A stretch of DNA of 64,000 nucleotides, taken from contig JAGTXK010000041.1 in the NCBI GenBank assembly GCA_019096195.1, positions 42,119 to 106,118 on the forward strand. Reading direction: 5' to 3'. The stretch comes from Boletus sp. NGJ. Lineage: Eukaryota > Basidiomycota > Agaricomycetes > Boletales > Boletaceae. The position numbers and the translations under genes were made by a program. Of this stretch, positions 23,813 to 35,852 are shown in pieces; position 1 is the stretch's first letter, and each line of letters begins with the position of its first letter. The notes under the pieces were generated by a model. It worked only from the letters and a program-made list of their open reading frames with translations. It was not told the DNA's origin and did not search any database.

Positions 23813-26081
23813 ATGCCCTCTTACGAAGCCGCACAGCGAAAGCGCGTCGCCATCATCGGCGCTGGCGCAGCCGGTGAGTCAACTACTCACTACTCACCGG
23901 CACCCTCCATCCAGCTTGTCTGACCTCCTACGCAGGCATGTCCGCCGCCTACGCCCTCTCTCTCCACCCTGATCGTTTTTCCGTGACCATATTCGAACAA
24001 TCTTCATCTGCAGGAGGTATGGCCATGTCCAGCCCACTCGACAAGTCCAAGTACGGCGCCGATTACATCAATGACGGTGTTCAGGGCGCCAGCCCCGTGT
24101 TTTACAACACCTATGCCATGTTCGACAAGCTCGGTTTCAAAGCGTCACCCGTCGGTATGCAAGTCAGCTTCGGACGTGACCCCGATGCCGATTTCTGGTC
24201 CAACATGTTCCCGAGTCGCGTTATCGATAGGTTCGTCCACTCGCCTCGCTCGCGTCAGACGAACCTCAACTCGTTTCACAGGTTTCGTTCTGATATTCGA
24301 AAGTTTGGACGCGTATTGAGGGTCATCAAGGCCCTGGAACCCCTCTTTGCAGTCATCTCCGTCGAAGCGATGCTGAAAATGTTTAGGTTCTCGCAGGCAT
24401 GTCCTTCTCTTCCGTATCGGTGCTCGCTCATTCAACGAACCATATCACAAGGACTTTGGAGAAGTCGTCGTCTATCCTCTCGTCGCCCTCTTTTTCGGTA
24501 CAGGTAACCAAACCCCTTTTATATCCAGTGCGATATTAGAACGCGTCTTCATGGACCCTTCTATGCGCCTCGTGAGTCGAGATCCATCTCTTCTCACAGT
24601 ACATTCACATGGCGCTGGCCTCAGTTCGAGTACTCTCCCGAATCCTTCCTCGCGTCGATCCCAGAAATGCGCGCATTTCCGCGCCTATCGCTGTTGTATC
24701 AGGCTTGGGCAGACGAAGTGCAATCCCGTGGCAACGTCATGCTCCTCACGCAACGGCAAGTCACTCGGGTCGTTCGGGGAGATCGCGCGCATACATCGTC
24801 GAACGTGCAACTGTGGAGCCGTTCGACGGGTGGGACCAATGAAGAGCAACGCGTCCAAGAACCCCTTGGGACCGAAACGTGTGCAATGTTTGACGAGTTG
24901 ATCATGACGGTCGATGCCGACTCGGCGCTCAGGATCCTCGGAGGGAACGCGAGCTGGTTAGAGAAGAAAATATTAGGCAATGTCAAAGTAAGTGAACGCG
25001 TCGCCGGCTCGCCCTTACCGAGTCGATCTCGCGTCTAGTATATATGGGACGTCAGCGTCACGCACAGCGATCTGGATTACATGGACAAGGTAATCCCGAG
25101 CTATCGTCGTCCGCCACTGCTTGGTCACTGATTGTGGAGTATCTGTCAGTACTACCGCCTCCATTACGACCCCTCGCTCAACTCCTCTCGTACGGACGAA
25201 GACGCAAAGAAAGCATACGAACTCGCACAGAAAGAATTTGCACCCCTGTACTTTATCCGGAGCTACCCCGACGACAAGAGAAAGGTCGAGATGAGTTTCA
25301 ACCTTACCAATTACCAACCACAGGTACTGTCAAGCATCACTCTTTCTAACCTCGTCGCTGACCCCAACCAGTTCAAGGGCGAAGATCCCCGCGGACCTCA
25401 GACACCCTCGAGCACAGCCCCTCCACCTGGTTCACCGCCACCGCTCTCATCCCACGTCTTCCAAACCATCTTCCTTGACCGTGACGGGAGCAGTGAGAAA
25501 TGGAGCAGGGGCGAAATCAAACCCGAGAATGTCATCTGCGAAAAGTGGTGGAAACAACAGAGTCATCGGTGGCAACACTACGCAGGGACGGTATCCTGGA
25601 TGATGTACATCAATGGCAAGGTAAGCATGTCTCGTCCTTTCTTTTTGGGTCCCGCAGCTGGACGCCCACGGATGTTAGCACCATACGTCATATGCAGGCG
25701 CATGGACAATTCTGAGTGCGTGCACGTTTGTACTGTTATGGTCTGCCGTGAAATGACGTTGACCCACACCAGATATGCACGAGATCGCCATCGTGTCAGG
25801 CTTGGCAGCCGCCTACCGTCTCGGTGCAGGGTGCGTCATGCTTCAGACAACTCTCGTCAACCGCGACACACCAGCCCGCCCACGTATCTGTTTGTTCTAG
25901 CTACCCGTTCAACCAAGACGAGGATTGCAAACGGCTGTTCCGTCTCTATCTCGCGGTCAGTCATGGATCCCGCATGGTAGGTCGTTCGGCTGTGCCACAA
26001 GATCCGGGAGAACGGTGTACTGATGGAGCGCGCGTTTATGCGTTTTAGCGTGCGGAAGACCGCCGAGGCGTGTTTGCATGA
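23813..26081 (+). CDS. FAD/NAD(P)-binding amine-oxidase-like flavoprotein
   Basis: The N terminus is a dinucleotide-binding fold (RVAIIGAGAAGMSAAYALS, acidic residue at IFEQSSSAGG). Later blocks VVVYPLVALFFGTGNQTPF, FMDPSMRL, VDADSALRILGG, WWKQQSHRWQHYAGTVSWMM and NMHEIAIVSGLAAAYRLGAG match a conserved Agaricomycete flavin monooxygenase/amine oxidase-like family; the substrate is unknown. Exons: 23813-23873, 23936-24230, 24282-24396, 24452-24571, 24625-24987, 25039-25089, 25150-25323, 25372-25615 or 25620, 25698-25715, 25773-25830, 25901-25976 and 26049-26081. The intron 24397-24451 fits only as GC-AG. The junction after INGK is out of phase with the normal GT donor at 25621; a second GC donor at 25616 restores phase and gives 535 residues but shortens a conserved loop. 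Otherwise intact. Confidence 0.83.
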
Positions 26082-26168
26082 GGAACGGAACGTGGTGTGC
26101 AGGTTTGTAATATGTAGGCGTCGTCAACTAGAACCTTGCTTGCAGTTGCAATGCTGACATGTGCTATT

Positions 26169-26362
26169 GGGAATCCAAGATACCAAATACAGCGAAGGGT
26201 TCACGACCCATCAAAAGATTTACGAATCTGTTTCCAAATATATCAATATTTGTTCATGTAGCGAATCCTAGGAATCCAAGATGCTAAATACAGCGAAGGA
26301 TTCGTGACCCAGCACAAGATTCACAAATCCTTTTCCAAATATATCAATGTTTGTTCGGTGAA
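26169..26362 (+). repeat. Tandem duplication, 102 bp period, two copies
   Basis: GGAATCCAAGAT starts at 26169 and again at 26271, each followed by AAATACAGCGAAGG and later CCAAATATATCAAT. The copies differ by scattered substitutions, mostly transitions. It lies just beyond the 3' end of the FAD gene and has no recognised function. Confidence 0.75.
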
Positions 26363-27344
26363 GCAAGGTGATGCTAAGGTCGTTCTGCCTGCCCCACTAC
26401 ACCGCGTCACTCGTCGCAGAAGTCACGACTGCACACCGTACTCTCTATCATTGTACATCCTCTGCAAACTGCTCGTGCAATGCAAATGTTTCAGAGCACT
26501 ACATTCCCAGCATTGTACAAACTGGAAAAAAATGATCATGATTCAGTATCCATGCAGTCAAATGAAAGACAATAAACCTGCACACAAGAGGCTTCATATG
26601 GACAACCGGTCCAACGGTGGAGTGGAGTACGGCCTATACTGACATGAAGTGGACAACATTGTGACAGTTTGTTTCAACACGAAAGCAACCAGCATATATC
26701 AGCAAAGGTCCAATAGCCTTCCAGCTCGTTTCGTGTGCAACTTGTCTGAGGGCACGCTCCACGCCCACCGACACGTGGCAACGAAATGGGGAGGATACTG
26801 TACACACGCGTCCAGATCACTGTTCAAAACATTTCCCCCTTTCGACGAGGACAGAGACATAGTCATAGAATATTCACCTGAGTCATAAGCCAAATCTAGG
26901 GTATAGACATTGTAAGGGGGGGTACACGACCGCGACGAAATTTCATGGCGTCGAAGCTGACCATCATGATCCTAAATTGAAACCAAGAACGGCGCTCCAG
27001 CTAACAGAAAAAAAATTTTGTCACATGTTGTGTGGCCGCGGACATGTCATAAAAAGAGACAAAACAGACGACGAAAGCAAAACCAAGAACAATGCGGAAA
27101 AAAGACATACAACTGCACAGGAAGTAGCGTCAACGCATACGAGGGAGGGCAGAGAGGGCGGGACTATGGGCATTGGGACAAGGGATGGAAAAGAGGAGGG
27201 GGAGGAGCTACAGATCACTGACAGGGATAATAATAGGTTGTGATGTACATTTTTTCTGCAAAAAAAAGCTCTTAACGATGGGAATAACAGCACGATATTC
27301 CAATGATCCTCCTTTGAGAACATGTGTGTCTCGTGTGATTATTC
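26363..27344. other. Intergenic, no gene seen
   Basis: Between the plus-strand FAD gene and the minus-strand basic nuclear-type gene, so it should mainly be 3' flanking sequence. Open frames are short and motif-free, with purine-rich runs near 27050-27210. Confidence 0.4.
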
Positions 27345-28096
27345 CTAAGAGGCGTTCAGCGGATGAAATGGATCGTCGAGATCAGGACTCACAGCGTCTT
27401 CTGCTTCGGCATTGGCTTCCGCCTCGGGCTCCTCCACGATGGGCTCAGCAGGCGCAGGTGCGGCATTCTCGTCCGTGGGTGCATCCGCCTGATAAACTTG
27501 TCATGGTCTGTATAGCACTGCAGCGATAACCCATCTCACCTTGGAGGCAGGTTTCCTCGAACCTGCTCTTGACGCAGGCTTCCTGGCAGTCGAGGCCGGT
27601 TTCGCAGACGCCCGTGATGAGGGCTTTGTGACCTTTGATGCGGGTTTCTCGGATGTGGCCTTGGAGGCCGGTTTGGTTGTAGACACTTTGGATTCAGGCT
27701 TGGCACCGGCCGGCTTCGATTCAGGTTTAACCTATCGTCCCACCACCACGGATAAGGCCCCAAACTGCCTACACACAAGGGGAACGAACGTACCTTCTTA
27801 GACGGAGGGGCCTCTACCTCCTGAGCGGCGGCGGGCTCGGCGGGCTCCTCCGCATTCTTATCGGCAGTGGTGCGTTTCCTACCTCTGGCAGACTTGGGTT
27901 TGGTTTCCTCTGCGGCTGCATCGAGGGATTCTTTGGCCTCGCCGTCTTTCTCATCGGCGGGCTTGACTTTCTTCGAGCGGGGTTTCGGAGCCTTCTTCGG
28001 TGGGGCTTCGGCCTTTGGTTGTTCTTTTATGCGCGAAGAGCGACGTGGCTCTGCGGGAGCATCTGTGGAAAGTGGTGCAACGGCTTTACGAGGCAT
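27345..28096 (-). CDS. Basic Lys/Ala/Pro/Ser-rich protein, probably nuclear
   Basis: Three exons (28096-27794, 27731-27540, 27488-27345) close in frame at 212 residues. The N terminus has RRSSRIKEQP, followed by alternating Lys, Ala, Pro and Ser with SARGRKRT. Exon 2 is built of degenerate repeats of the type KPASK/KPASRA (about eight). The C terminus switches to an acidic tail (EEPEAEANAEAEDA) ending DDPFHPLNAS. Composition resembles histone H1 tails or AT-hook-type chromatin proteins, but no globular H1 domain and no canonical RGRP hook is visible, so the role is inference from composition. Similar low-complexity proteins occur in other Agaricomycetes, as I recall. A palindromic E-box lies 116 bp upstream. 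Confidence 0.72.
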
Positions 28097-28211
28097 CGCG
28101 CGAGGGAAGGGATATGTGGGGGGGAAGTGTGAAGGGAGACGCGCTTGACCCTATTAGCTTGAACTTTATCATCCTCACCATTCACTTATGGGATCAACAA
28201 ACAAAACTCGA

Positions 28212-28219
28212 TCACGTGA
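28212..28219. promoter_or_regulatory. Palindromic E-box TCACGTGA
   Basis: An extended CACGTG palindrome sits between the start of the basic protein gene (28096, minus) and the end of the peroxiredoxin gene (28295). It matches the site type of fungal bHLH proteins such as Cbf1/Pho4. Use is inference. Confidence 0.35.
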
Positions 28220-28294
28220 CTCGCGAGCGCGTACACATGCACAAATAAACACCCATTCCATTGCGCACGGATCCATTCATATGTATACATAAAA

Positions 28295-29061
28295 CTACAA
28301 CAACGCAAGCAAACGGTCGGCACCGGTCACCGTGACGTTGCTTGGGACCTCTTCGACCTAGAGCGGGTATGAGCAATGGGACAAGTAAACTGCACAGAGA
28401 CGAACGTGGATGTGTTTGACGACAAAATCGTCCAAGATCAAAGCATAGCGTGTGGTGCGGATTCCAAGGCCGCGGGCGGACAGGTCGATGGAGAGTCCGA
28501 TTGACCCGGACCACTCTGCACCCGAATCGCTAAGGGCGATGATCTGTTGCGACAGTGAGCGACATTTCAGGTGCGATCTGGCGGTGCATTTTCACACCTT
28601 GTCTTTGAGTCCTTCGACACGAGCCCATCCGCTCAACACAAATGGATCATTCGCCGCGATCACGGCGATGACATCGACCCCTTGTGCTTTGAACTGTTCA
28701 TAGTTCTTGAGATACCCAGGTAGGTGGTTTACATGGCAGGTAGGCTATCGGGGACGTTAGTTGAGGCGATCGAACGAGATCAGTTGCGCACGGTGAATGC
28801 GCCGGGAACGGCAAACACCACGACCTTCTTTCCAGCCCACTCTTTGGCGATGGAGTAGGTGGAGACTGGGGGTCTGCGGTGAGATTGTTGTGACGGGTGG
28901 GCTTAACGACAGTACACACCGGTCCCACAAGCAGACTAGTGTGCGTGAGTATCAAGTGTCCATAAGCTTGGATCGGCACACACCAGATCATCAAGCTCGG
29001 GCGTATATGGGATGTAAGAAAAAGTGGCTTCCGGAACTCTTTCACCGACTGCGATGGTCAT
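28295..29061 (-). CDS. Peroxiredoxin, Ahp1/Prx5 type
   Basis: A thiol peroxidase that reduces hydrogen peroxide and alkyl hydroperoxides, usually cytosolic or peroxisomal and recycled by thioredoxin. Six exons (29061-28984, 28935-28916, 28873-28792, 28744-28598, 28543-28406, 28357-28295) close in frame at 175 residues, the normal length. The peroxidatic Cys63 lies in VPGAFTPTCHVNHLPGY. Cys29 in SACGTGV, encoded by a 20 nt microexon, sits where yeast Ahp1 has its resolving Cys31. AANDPFVLSGW and ALSDSGAEWS are further family blocks, and the C terminus is NVTVTGADRLLALL. No peroxisomal SKL-type end is present. The start codon is only about 119 bp from that of the divergent membrane protein gene. 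All introns are GT-AG, 42-62 bp. Confidence 0.92.
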
Positions 29062-29179
29062 GTTTCGAAGCTGAGGTTCTCAATGTGGACAAGAAGTGGG
29101 GCAAAAGCGTCACAGGGTGCTGGGCTTATCATGACTAGGCTCACGGGAATTGCGCGATTAGTGTGGGACTGTATTATTC
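29062..29179. promoter_or_regulatory. Short divergent promoter between the peroxiredoxin and OSTA/TMEM184-like genes
   Basis: Only 118 bp separate the two modelled start codons, so the core promoters must overlap unless the true start of the plus-strand gene lies further downstream. No TATA box is evident. Confidence 0.35.
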
Positions 29180-31748
29180 ATGAAACCAATGGTTACTAGT
29201 ACATCCAGCCCATCGCTCCAAATAGTAGCGAATCGACAGGGGGTAAGGATTAGTCATGCATCATGCATGAGCGCAGTAACCCTCTCATCGTCCTTGTTGT
29301 ACGTTACACCTCCGAGCTTGATGCTGACCCTTCCAGACATCAATCTCGGCCATGGTTCTGGATCAAGCCTCCCATTACCGGTTCTCGCACTCGCTGGGAG
29401 CTCGACCATCACCGCAGTAGCGGTCAGTGGCATATCGATATGGCTTCAGCTCCGAAACTACAGAAAACCTCTCCTTCAGCGGTGCGCATTCTTTGATCGT
29501 ACGCATCCACTGACGTGACACTCAATGTGTGGTTTCCAGAATGGTCGTGCGAATCATGGTCATGGTGCCGTTGTATGCGGTGTCGTCGCTCATCTCGCTC
29601 ATCTCCTTGGAGGCAGCCTTCTTCATTGACGCCGTCCGCGACATATACGAGGTACGTCTATCCATGCATCCGTAGCATCGATTGTTCACGATATTCGTGA
29701 CAGGCCTTTGTTATATACTGTTTCTTTGTGCTTCTTCTGGACTATCTTGGTGGCGAGCGTTCCCTGCTCATCCTCTTGCACGGCCGACCACCCATCCCAG
29801 CCGTTTTTCCCGTTGACCTGTGGCGCAACGAGATTGACCCAAGTGATCCATATACATTTCTGTTCCTCAAACGGGGTATTCTGCGTAGGGTCGTTACTCC
29901 ATTCCTGATTCCCTTTGTGTTGACTCCCAGTCACACACAGAATACGTGCAAGTCAAGCCTCTTCTCGCGCTTGCGAGTTTGATCATGAAAGCTACCGGTA
30001 CCTACAACGAAGGCGACTTTCGCGCTCGAAGCGGATACTTGTACTTGTCCATCGTGTACAACATTTCCATATGTCTCGCACTTTGGTGCCTCGCCGTATT
30101 CTGGATGTGTGTTCACCAGGATTTGAAACCTTTCCGGTAAGCACCTCTCTTCCTTGTACACCATAGCACGCATCATTCACGCTTGCAAAGACCCGTCCCT
30201 AAATTCCTTTGTGTCAAAGGCATCCTCTTCTTCTCCTTTTGGCAATCCATCGCCGTCTCCTTCCTCGTCGCAGTAGGCGTCATTACGCGCCTCGGACCCT
30301 ACACCGACAACGAACACATCTCCCTCGGTCTCACTGACACCCTCATCTGCATCGAGATGCCGTTTTTCGCTGCCGCCCACATGTACGCCTTTTCCTATCG
30401 CGACTTCACCAAGCCGCCCACCTCGACACTAGGAAAGAGCCGTTTACAGATCTACGTCGCACGCATGACGCTCGGGTATGCACTCCGAGATGCGTTTGGG
30501 CTCAAGGATCTCGTCGAGGACACACGTACCACGCTCCGCGGGGAAGGCATCAATTACCGTGCGTTCGAACCCAGCGAGGGCGGGATGCACATCGGCGCCG
30601 CGAGGGACCATCGGATCCGCGCTGGGCTCCGCTACGCTGCCGGTGGCAAGCGCAAGTACTGGTTACCCGAAGCGCACCTCGAGGGCGAGGGCGACGTCAC
30701 CGCCCCCTTGTTTACCGCGGACACCGAAGATGCGGTGCACGATGCGTCGGACATGCAGTATTGCCGTGGTGGGTCGCGGATACCCGGGGATGACGTCGAC
30801 GTGGAGGACGTGGACGAGTATGCGTTGACGTTTAGCGATGCGTTGGCGGGTCCGGAGGGTGCGGACGAGGTGTTATACGAACATGCCAAAAAGTACGTGT
30901 TTGGTGATTATTTGTATCCAGTGGTGGACGTGAGCTCGGAGGAAGCGCGTCGGGCGATATGGGAGGAGGAGGAGCGGGTCGTGCGAGAGATCACGTCGAG
31001 CGGGTTTGGCAGGCACGAGGGGACGTTTTCTGGATATGGCGCCACACAAAGCGGGGAAAGGCGGGCGAGAACATACGACGATGACGTCCAAGGTGACGCA
31101 ACGGAAACAAGCAAGGCGCATCATGATCACCACGGCCCTGCTTCATCCTCGCGAACGCCACAGACGCCCTCTCCGCCACGATCACGCAGGATCTCGGATT
31201 GCCCGCAGATTATGTCTGGTAGCCTGTCGTCCTCCCGCCAGAGTCCATCGGATTCACCCTCCCGAATCTTATCTCGGTTGCATCTCCCGCACCTCCCTCA
31301 CTTCCTCTCGTCTTCTGCTTCCTCGCCGTCGTCCGCGTCGCCGCGCGTGTCGAGACGAACGTCACACACGCCACTTGTGGAAGAGGACGCGGTGGATCTG
31401 GTCGTGCCTGCGCCAGATGGTTTACAAGTGCCGTCACGTGGATCGCATTCGCCACGTTCGCCGGCCTTGATACGGGTATGGGATGAGCGGGGTCCAGGCT
31501 CGGGCTCGCCGATTCGGACAGTGGTGAACGCAGACGGAGATGGAGATGGAGACGCGTCGGATATACGGTTCGTGATCACGGCGGATGACGTGGGAGCGGA
31601 CTCGGGCGCTCGGAGGGAATACGGGGAGAGCGATGCGGCGCAGGAGGAGGACGTCGTGAGAGCGCAGACGCCGGCGGCGTATGCTCGCGTAGGTGGGTAT
31701 GGAGTCGGAATACCAGAGGCGGAGGATAATGGCAATCCGTGGGCGTGA
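29180..31748 (+). CDS. OSTA/TMEM184 family multi-pass membrane protein (DUF300)
   Basis: The family includes vertebrate organic solute transporter alpha and fungal DUF300 proteins; the transported substrate in fungi is unknown. Exons 29180-29481, 29540-29651, 29704-29884, 29941-30136 and 30191-31748 close in frame at 782 residues. Blocks seen: LPLPVLALAG and the first membrane helix, LRNYRKPLLQR, AVRDIYEAFVIYCFF, GGERSLLILLHGRPP, FLKRGILQYVQVKPLLAL, the ADE-like GDFRARS, YNISICLALWCLAVFW, CVKGILFFSFWQSIA, ADTLICIEMPFFA-like and FSYRDF, then ALRDAFGLKDLVEDT. After about residue 430 the tail is cytosolic-type, acidic and Ser/Pro-rich. The first exon before LPDINL matches nothing I know, so the start may be wrong or an intron may be missed. 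Confidence 0.87.
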
Positions 31749-31944
31749 TTGGAGGTTCGCGATAGCTTTGAGGGCCCCATCCCCCCACGTACGATACGAT
31801 TCTTTGAAGGTGGAGGTGGGCATACCCTACATGGTCGACATCGGAGAGTTCTTGTATTCTACGTCGTATAATTGTATTTATGTTTTCGAGTTTGGTTTAT
31901 GTATCGACCGATTCGGGCGTTTATAAATACAGTTGATATGCTCA

Positions 31945-32062
31945 TAATAGAGTCTCTTTCGGTAACCCAAATGTTAGCAATATTTTTGATTGACTTTGTT
32001 TGGTCTATCACAGATGCTACGGCTTCGTGTTCCGTCTTTGTAGCGGAGGCAGAAAACTGGTG
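31945..32062 (+). repeat. Repeat copy A of a 118 bp family
   Basis: Runs from TAATAGAGTCTC to GGCAGAAAACTGG. A close direct copy lies at 38461-38579 and an inverted copy at about 38355-38440. It marks the left margin of the CpG-poor repeat compartment. Copies A and B are inverted with respect to each other around the Harbinger-like genes, so they could be long terminal inverted repeats, but no target duplication was found. Confidence 0.65.
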
Positions 32063-32526
32063 AACCTACTTTGTGACCCCCCAACATACAATGATACCAC
32101 CAACTGATCTTTATCTCGAGCAGGTTGATGCTCACAGTAAGCTTGTCCATACACAGCTCATCAACCTTGTGCAAATCCTTGCCCAAGTATCAAGAATTAC
32201 ATATGACAGAGGAAAATCGATCAACAGCTCCCAGGGCAAGATGGACTGATCATGAAATCAATGGGCTTGTTTGCTACCTTCATGATCATCGCTCAGAGGC
32301 TGTGCCTGGGGGGAAATTCAAGGATGTCACATTCAATGCAGCAGCAGCCAATATCCAACCACTTCTGGTGAGTGGTAAGATCAAGGACAGTAGAAATGCC
32401 AAGAGCAAATATGGCCAGGTATATTTGCTATAATATTTCATGCTACCATAGCCAACTATACACTACAGCTTAGAAGCATATACTTGTCCATTTGTACCTG
32501 GCACAAGTTGTCAGGAGTGCATTGGG

Positions 32527-32534
32527 ATAATGAC
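32527..32534. repeat. Left 8 bp target duplication of the hAT
   Basis: ATAATGAC; the right partner ACAATGAC is at 35853-35860. The single difference is a transition. Confidence 0.8.
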
Positions 32535-35500
32535 TAGTGATGTGCTGGGCCTGGCCTGGCCCCAAAGCCCCAGCTCCGGCTTGGCTTTCAAGGGCTCAGG
32601 CTTGGAAAAATTGAAGCCTGAGCCCCTATTGACGGCTTGCTAGGGCCCAGGGCCCAGCCTGGCCTAAGCCCCAGCTTTATTTGCATCAGAGTTTAAATTC
32701 AACGTATGATAGTAATATGAGTGACACGAGAAAACTACTCTAAAATCAACATATTAACATCACTATCATCCACCTCGAGAATCACCTCTTCATTAGTATC
32801 CTGAGATATAGCTATATCTTCATTACCATACTCTGACAACACTGAGGGATCCTGTAATTTGTGGAACAACAAGTCCCGTTGGATAAGGGATTTGAGGCAT
32901 TGAAGTGCTTCGATAATATCAGCATTGAGTTGATTCTGTCATTTGGTGATAGTGATAGTGGACAATGAGAATGCCCATTCGCTGGATACTGAAGTAGCTA
33001 TGATTGAGAGGTAATCATGAGCTAAAGAGCCCCACACAGGATGTCTGGCCACATTGAGACCCCACCACTGTATGATTGACATATCCAGGGCAAGTTGATC
33101 CTTTGAGTTCAGATATCCATGAAATTCTTGCAGCCAAGGTTGTTCATAATCTGCATGAATTGAAGGTATGTCATTGTCTTTATCTTTATCTTTGTCATCT
33201 GACAGCTCATATAACAATTGAGTAATTTTTCCATATGCCGCTGTCATCTGAAGGAGCTTGACTGGCTTGGTGACAACAGCACCATTCAGTTCCAGGTATC
33301 ATTCCTTGTACTATAGTGAATCAGCAAAGAGTAATATGTATATACTCACAACAATATTGGATACTAATGTACCAGCTCCTCTGCATGTTTCATTGCATCG
33401 TCATACATATGTACTCCCCAATACTTGCATATATGATTGGACTTTTGGATGGGATCGAGCACTATAAACCATTAGCAAACAGCAGTGTAACTCATTATCA
33501 TGGCAACATACACATCGCCATAATATATGCATCTGAATCTGCTGTCTTCTCATTGTGGTTTGTGACCTTGTTGACCCCAGCCTTGAGCGCCAGCCAGAAG
33601 TCTAAGTATTCCACCTTTAAGCTTTGTGTGTACTATGCCTTGTGCAAGGATTCAAGAGCTGGGAGGGCAAGATGAGTGGCTGGGCCACTGTTGAAGACGA
33701 AAGACTGTTGTGCATATTCAGCCTTTGTGAGCAAATGCAGTAACTGTGAGACATGGTCCCACTTTGCATCTGTTAGTTGGGGATCCTGGAGTTTTTGACG
33801 CTTCTCTCGATCTCTCTTAGCTCCAGCCATTTTATGCATGAATGTATCAACATCATCTCTGAGCTTTTCAGCATGGTCAAGCATCAGGTATGTTGATGAC
33901 CATCTGACTGGCATGTCAAGAAAGAGTTGAAGAGGGTGTTGTTAGAGCGGATGGTTTGGGCCATCTTGTTGTTGAATCATCTGAAACAGTTGCTTGCATT
34001 TGGTGGATGAGCACTCCTAAGTAATGTTCTCAGTAATGTTCTTAGAGAGTTCCCAATAACATTGAATGTCACCTACCTTGACACAAATGGAACGGATCAC
34101 TCCTACTTCATCACGCTGGGTCCCATGCTCCACAATTAATTCTGCCTCGGGATTCTTGAGGTTGTATTCCTGGGATTGACTATGAATGCACAGTAGTGCT
34201 TGTGTTGCTAAATTAACAATGTGGGCAAGGCAACTTCATATATATATTAGCAAGGCTTGAATAGAATGATACACTGTATCAACACCTACCGAACTTGTCT
34301 TTTTTTGGCATTCCACTTCTTGCCTGTCACCAGCTCGATTTGTATTGTGAACTCGCTTGCCATTGTGTCCATATTGCTAGCATTATTGCAAGTAAGATGG
34401 CCGATCTGTGGTGTCAAGTAAGTTTTAGTAGTCTGAATGTCAAGGTTTAAACCTTACCTATGTGAGATCCCAAGGTGCTGGACAACCTTGTATAGGGCCT
34501 GTCCCAATTGAAACCCATTGTGTGCATTGTTCATCTATACGAAGCTGAGAAGTGCAGTTTTGAGCTCCCACACACCTGGTGAGGCTTCCTGCATCCATGA
34601 CCCAGTGACCACGAAGTAAGCATTAGTGTTCGAAGCTTGCCATGCATCACATGTTAAGTTTATGCAGCCTTTGACAGTGTCGCTCTACAAATGACTTAAA
34701 TACATTATATGGTTGACACATGGAATTTTTACTTACCAATAGTTGTGACCGTAGTTTTACCATGTGCTCCCTGAACATGTTGATTATGAGCGTATGAGTA
34801 TACTTACGACTCGGAATCTTAATGCCGTTGGTCATTGCTAGCGCTGCAATGTCGATTATTTTCCTGAAAGAGGGGTGTGATATTGGCTGGCAAAGAATGA
34901 GCTTGATAGATAGGTCTAGACTCTACTTTAGATTACCTGATCTGTATCTACCAGCCATTCCACAGTGGCAGCATGGAGGTGCTCATTGCTGTATTTTGGT
35001 GGGGTCAGCTGGAGATGACCATCGAGTTGACTTTGCCAAGTACTTTGTATCTTTGTGGCCTCATTGCTCTCAACAAACCTTTTGAGGCTCATTGATATCC
35101 ATGACTTGAATATCTGCTTGTCCATTGGGTAATGAGGTCAACAAACCTATTGAATGTTAGAGGGTTAGCCCATTGAAGTTCTATGTGCTGTGTACTTACC
35201 ATCATTGTCAGCGCTGGTCGATGTTGCTACACGTTTCGCTATAATGTGTTACTTTGGTCAGTGAGGCAATGAATTTGAGAATAGCATGAGTGTACCTTTG
35301 CCAACAGGCCCAAACAGCAGTGTTCCCAAACAGCAGTGTTTCCTCATCATCTGTGTCGGGATTGTTGGCCCTTTTGTGCTTTTGGCCCAGAGAAGTTGAA
35401 GGAAAAGATGGTGGAGGAGAGTCATCAGTGTGGGAGGGCAACTCAGGCAACTCATGGGGCATGCTGTCTCCAGCCCCCAATGGGCCTGATTTGAGTGCCT

Positions 35501-35852
35501 GATGTGAGTGAAGCTCAGGCATGGCTGCATTGTCAGCATCTCTGAGTCTGGCTGATGGGACAGTTGCCCATTTGGGTTGAGTGGCTATGTTGTCACTGGT
35601 GGTGGCATTCATTTTGGTGGTAGTATGTATACAAGGTGAGTTGGTTTCACGGTTTACACCAAATAAAGTTTACAAATATTACTAATCAGGCCCCAGCCAC
35701 AGGCTCTGGCCCAGGGCTTGCTAAAACTGAAGCCTAAGCCCTAAGCCCCATCAGGCCCCTGCCCAGGGCCCGGCTCGGCTCGGCCTGAGAAGGCAAAGCC
35801 CAGCCCAGCCTGGGGCTTCAGAGGGCCCAAAGCTGGGCCTGACACATCACTA
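32535..35852 (-). mobile_element. hAT DNA transposon, 3318 bp
   Basis: The ends are inverted: TAGTGATGTG at the left and CACATCACTA at the right, with GC-rich subterminal GGCCTGGCC/GGGCCCAGC-type repeats inside both ends. The 8 bp flanks ATAATGAC (32527-32534) and ACAATGAC (35853-35860) form a target duplication with one mismatch, as expected for hAT. The transposase is on the minus strand. Confidence 0.88.
32735..35612 (-). pseudogene. hAT transposase, degenerate
   Basis: Starts at 35612 with a Ser/Pro-rich leader and QKHKRANNPDTDDE. The minus strand then shows in order a segment with EWLVDTDQVI, the RNase H-like core region with LTCDAWQASNTNAYFVVTG, QVRCLAHIVNLATQA, PVRWSSTYLML, and the hAT dimerisation block WWGLNVARHPVWGSLAHDY followed by ATSVSSEWAFS and ITKWQNQL. 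The family consensus there is SERAFS; Arg to Trp is a C-to-T change. The reading needs several introns and passes at least two in-frame stops (near 33470-33520), so it is probably inactive. The stop codon is at 32735. Confidence 0.75.

Noticed and set aside
27536-28096. Single 186-codon reading of the basic protein without introns
   Set aside because: It runs through the intron at 27732-27793 into another frame; the spliced model gives repeat-consistent sequence and an acidic tail.
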